Part shown: one piece after another, positions 14,685 through 16,113 of the stretch
Layout of the letters: each line of letters opens with the position of its first letter
Numbering within the stretch: the stretch's first letter is position 1
DNA from: Clostridia bacterium
Lineage (GTDB): Bacteria > Bacillota > Clostridia > Oscillospirales > CAG-272
NCBI GenBank assembly: GCA_017407375.1
Contig: JAFQWT010000145.1
Span: 1 to 16,113, forward strand
Length of the DNA stretch: 16,113 nucleotides
Direction: 5' to 3'
The notes under the pieces: generated by a model
Told to the model about the DNA's origin: nothing
Databases searched by the model: none
Seen by the model: the letters and a program-made list of their open reading frames with translations, nothing else
Program-made: the position numbers and the translations under genes

Positions 14685-16113
14685 ATGTCTTCATTTTTCA
14701 AAAAGCTTTCCGCCTTTGTGAGAAAGCACGTAAAGCCCATTGTCGTGACCTCGGCCGTCACGGGCGGTGTGATCGTTCTCACGCTGGCCATTCTGTTGCC
14801 GATCCTTCTTATTCCGCGCAAGGATACGAAGGTCGACGGTATTATCGAATTCGACTACGAGCGCACCAACCTCTCGAAGTACATCTCGGTCAGCCGTGAC
14901 GATTACTTCGGCCTTCCCGTAACCATCGACAAGATCCCCGCCATCGCGCAGAAGGACGTTGACGATTATATCAACGAGATGCGCCTCTACTATTCCGAGG
15001 CCTCGAACCTCTCGGACGGTGTCATTGCGAAGAACGATACCGTCAGCGTCTTCTACCGCGGCCAGGTCGAGGTGGACGGGAAGTGGGTCGACTTTGTCGG
15101 TGGCTCCAACCTCGGCTCGAGCGCCGGCTCGCTCGTCATTGGCTCGGGCAACTTCATTGACGGCTTTGAGGAAGCCCTTGAGGGCCGTGAGTTCACCAAC
15201 TCCAAGCTGACCACCTTCACGGGTAAGGATAAGGTCGTCGGTAAGGACGGCCTGCCCATCGTTTTCGTTTCGTACAGCTATAAGTACACTGACGAGAACA
15301 ATAAGGAAAAGAAGGGCACCTTCATTGACCGCATCTCGCTGGAGAAGGATGCCGGCGGTAATTACGTCGAGACCCAGCGCTACAGCGCCGCCCTGCGCGA
15401 TGCGCTGCTTGGCGACCCCACCGATGAGGACGAGAAGAACACCATCGGTACGACGCTCAGCGGTCCCTACACCGAAAGCTTTGACATCACGGGTGACCTC
15501 GTCCCCGAGGCCGTGACGCTTACGAGCGTCAAGATCACGGGCATCGTGAAGGAGGACGTCCCCTTCGTCTTTGACGTGGCCTTCCCCGCGGAGTATGAGC
15601 CGAATCCCGAGCTTGCGGGCAAGACCGCCAAGTGGTACGTGTACGTCTCGGCCCTCTCGCGCCCGACGCTCCCGACCGTGGATTACGACTTTGTCAATGG
15701 CAAGCTCGGCCTCACCTATGCCGACGTCCTTGACTACATTCCCGAGGGCACGCCCGTCGATAGCACCGCCCAGCAGAAGGCCGCTGTTGTCGCCGCCTTC
15801 CCCCACTACGTCAAGGCGTACCTGGAGGAGAACCGTGAGCGCTCGGTGACCGAGGCCGTGGTGGATGCCTACTGGAAGGCCATCCTCGATAAGGTCGAGG
15901 TCAAGGCGTGGCCCGAGTACCTTGTGGAGGACGTTACCCTCATGCTCCGCAACCAGGTGACGGCCAGCTTCGACGACTACGTGGATAATTACGGCAACGA
16001 TTCGATCGCAACGCTGGAGGAATATATCGTTCAGTACTTTGGCGAGGAGTATTTCCCGAACGGTGAGGACTCGATCGACGAGGGCCTTGATGCCGCCGCC
16101 AAGGAGTATATCA
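14685..16113 (+). CDS. Membrane-anchored FKBP/trigger-factor-like protein (partial, 3' end outside window)
   Basis: 476 residues are visible before the window edge. AAGGAG lies 7 nt before the ATG. A single helix (about 19-43) replaces the ribosome-binding domain of cytosolic trigger factor. What follows matches trigger factor order: YFGLPVTI, a helix with VDDYINEMRL, NDTVSVFYRGQVEVDGK (from about 116) and SLVIGSGNFIDGFEEALEG (about 149-167) of the FKBP isomerase domain, then a long helical chaperone-like region (about 350 onward). It is probably an extracytoplasmic prolyl isomerase/chaperone acting on exported proteins. The FKBP core here is better preserved than in the paralog at 12385-14226. 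The absence of a lipobox cysteine suggests an uncleaved anchor. Confidence 0.85.
   Translation, partial: MSSFFKKLSAFVRKHVKPIVVTSAVTGGVIVLTLAILLPILLIPRKDTKVDGIIEFDYERTNLSKYISVSRDDYFGLPVTIDKIPAIAQKDVDDYINEMRLYYSEASNLSDGVIAKNDTVSVFYRGQVEVDGKWVDFVGGSNLGSSAGSLVIGSGNFIDGFEEALEGREFTNSKLTTFTGKDKVVGKDGLPIVFVSYSYKYTDENNKEKKGTFIDRISLEKDAGGNYVETQRYSAALRDALLGDPTDEDEKNTIGTTLSGPYTESFDITGDLVPEAVTLTSVKITGIVKEDVPFVFDVAFPAEYEPNPELAGKTAKWYVYVSALSRPTLPTVDYDFVNGKLGLTYADVLDYIPEGTPVDSTAQQKAAVVAAFPHYVKAYLEENRERSVTEAVVDAYWKAILDKVEVKAWPEYLVEDVTLMLRNQVTASFDDYVDNYGNDSIATLEEYIVQYFGEEYFPNGEDSIDEGLDAAAKEYI

Overview
The window looks like a stretch of chromosome from a GC-rich Bacillota, probably a gut-type member of Clostridia. 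The evidence is strong AGGAGG-type ribosome binding sites, sigma-A-like promoters (TTGACG/17/TATAAT), a marR-plus-heterodimeric-ABC-exporter locus of the kind common in Clostridia, and a Gld-type ABC locus with a DUF4340 protein. The lineage is an inference; there is no rRNA or housekeeping marker to settle it. I see no tRNA, CRISPR array, transposase or phage gene.

Left part (1-4515). The tail of a rightward membrane protein (3-128) converges on a leftward exporter operon, and a perfect 18-bp bidirectional terminator hairpin separates them. The operon is read right to left: a MarR-type repressor (3904-4380), then the two halves of an ABC exporter (2126-3907 and 178-2142). All three genes overlap. 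The two halves differ as in TM287/TM288-type heterodimers: one ATP site is degenerate and the other is canonical. A strong promoter overlaps a paired palindromic operator, which suggests autorepression.

Middle part (4487-5656). A leftward 88-residue membrane protein has its own promoter and terminator. A rightward 95-residue protein of unknown function has its own terminator. Then comes a regulatory region with an extended -10 promoter, a long leader and two hairpins.

Right part (5657-16113). One long rightward gene run has gaps of 30 nt or less and no internal terminator that I can see. It encodes a Gld-type ABC ATPase, a six-helix ABC-2 permease, two tandem diverged GldG-like anchored proteins, a DUF4340 protein, a membrane-anchored trigger-factor-like protein with a degenerate FKBP domain, RNase HI, and a second membrane-anchored FKBP/trigger-factor-like protein that runs off the window end.

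The most interesting proposal is that the right part is one envelope module: an ABC-2 complex with large extracytoplasmic auxiliary subunits, made together with two extracytoplasmic foldase-like paralogs. The operon structure and domain motifs are visible in the sequence. The shared function is inference.
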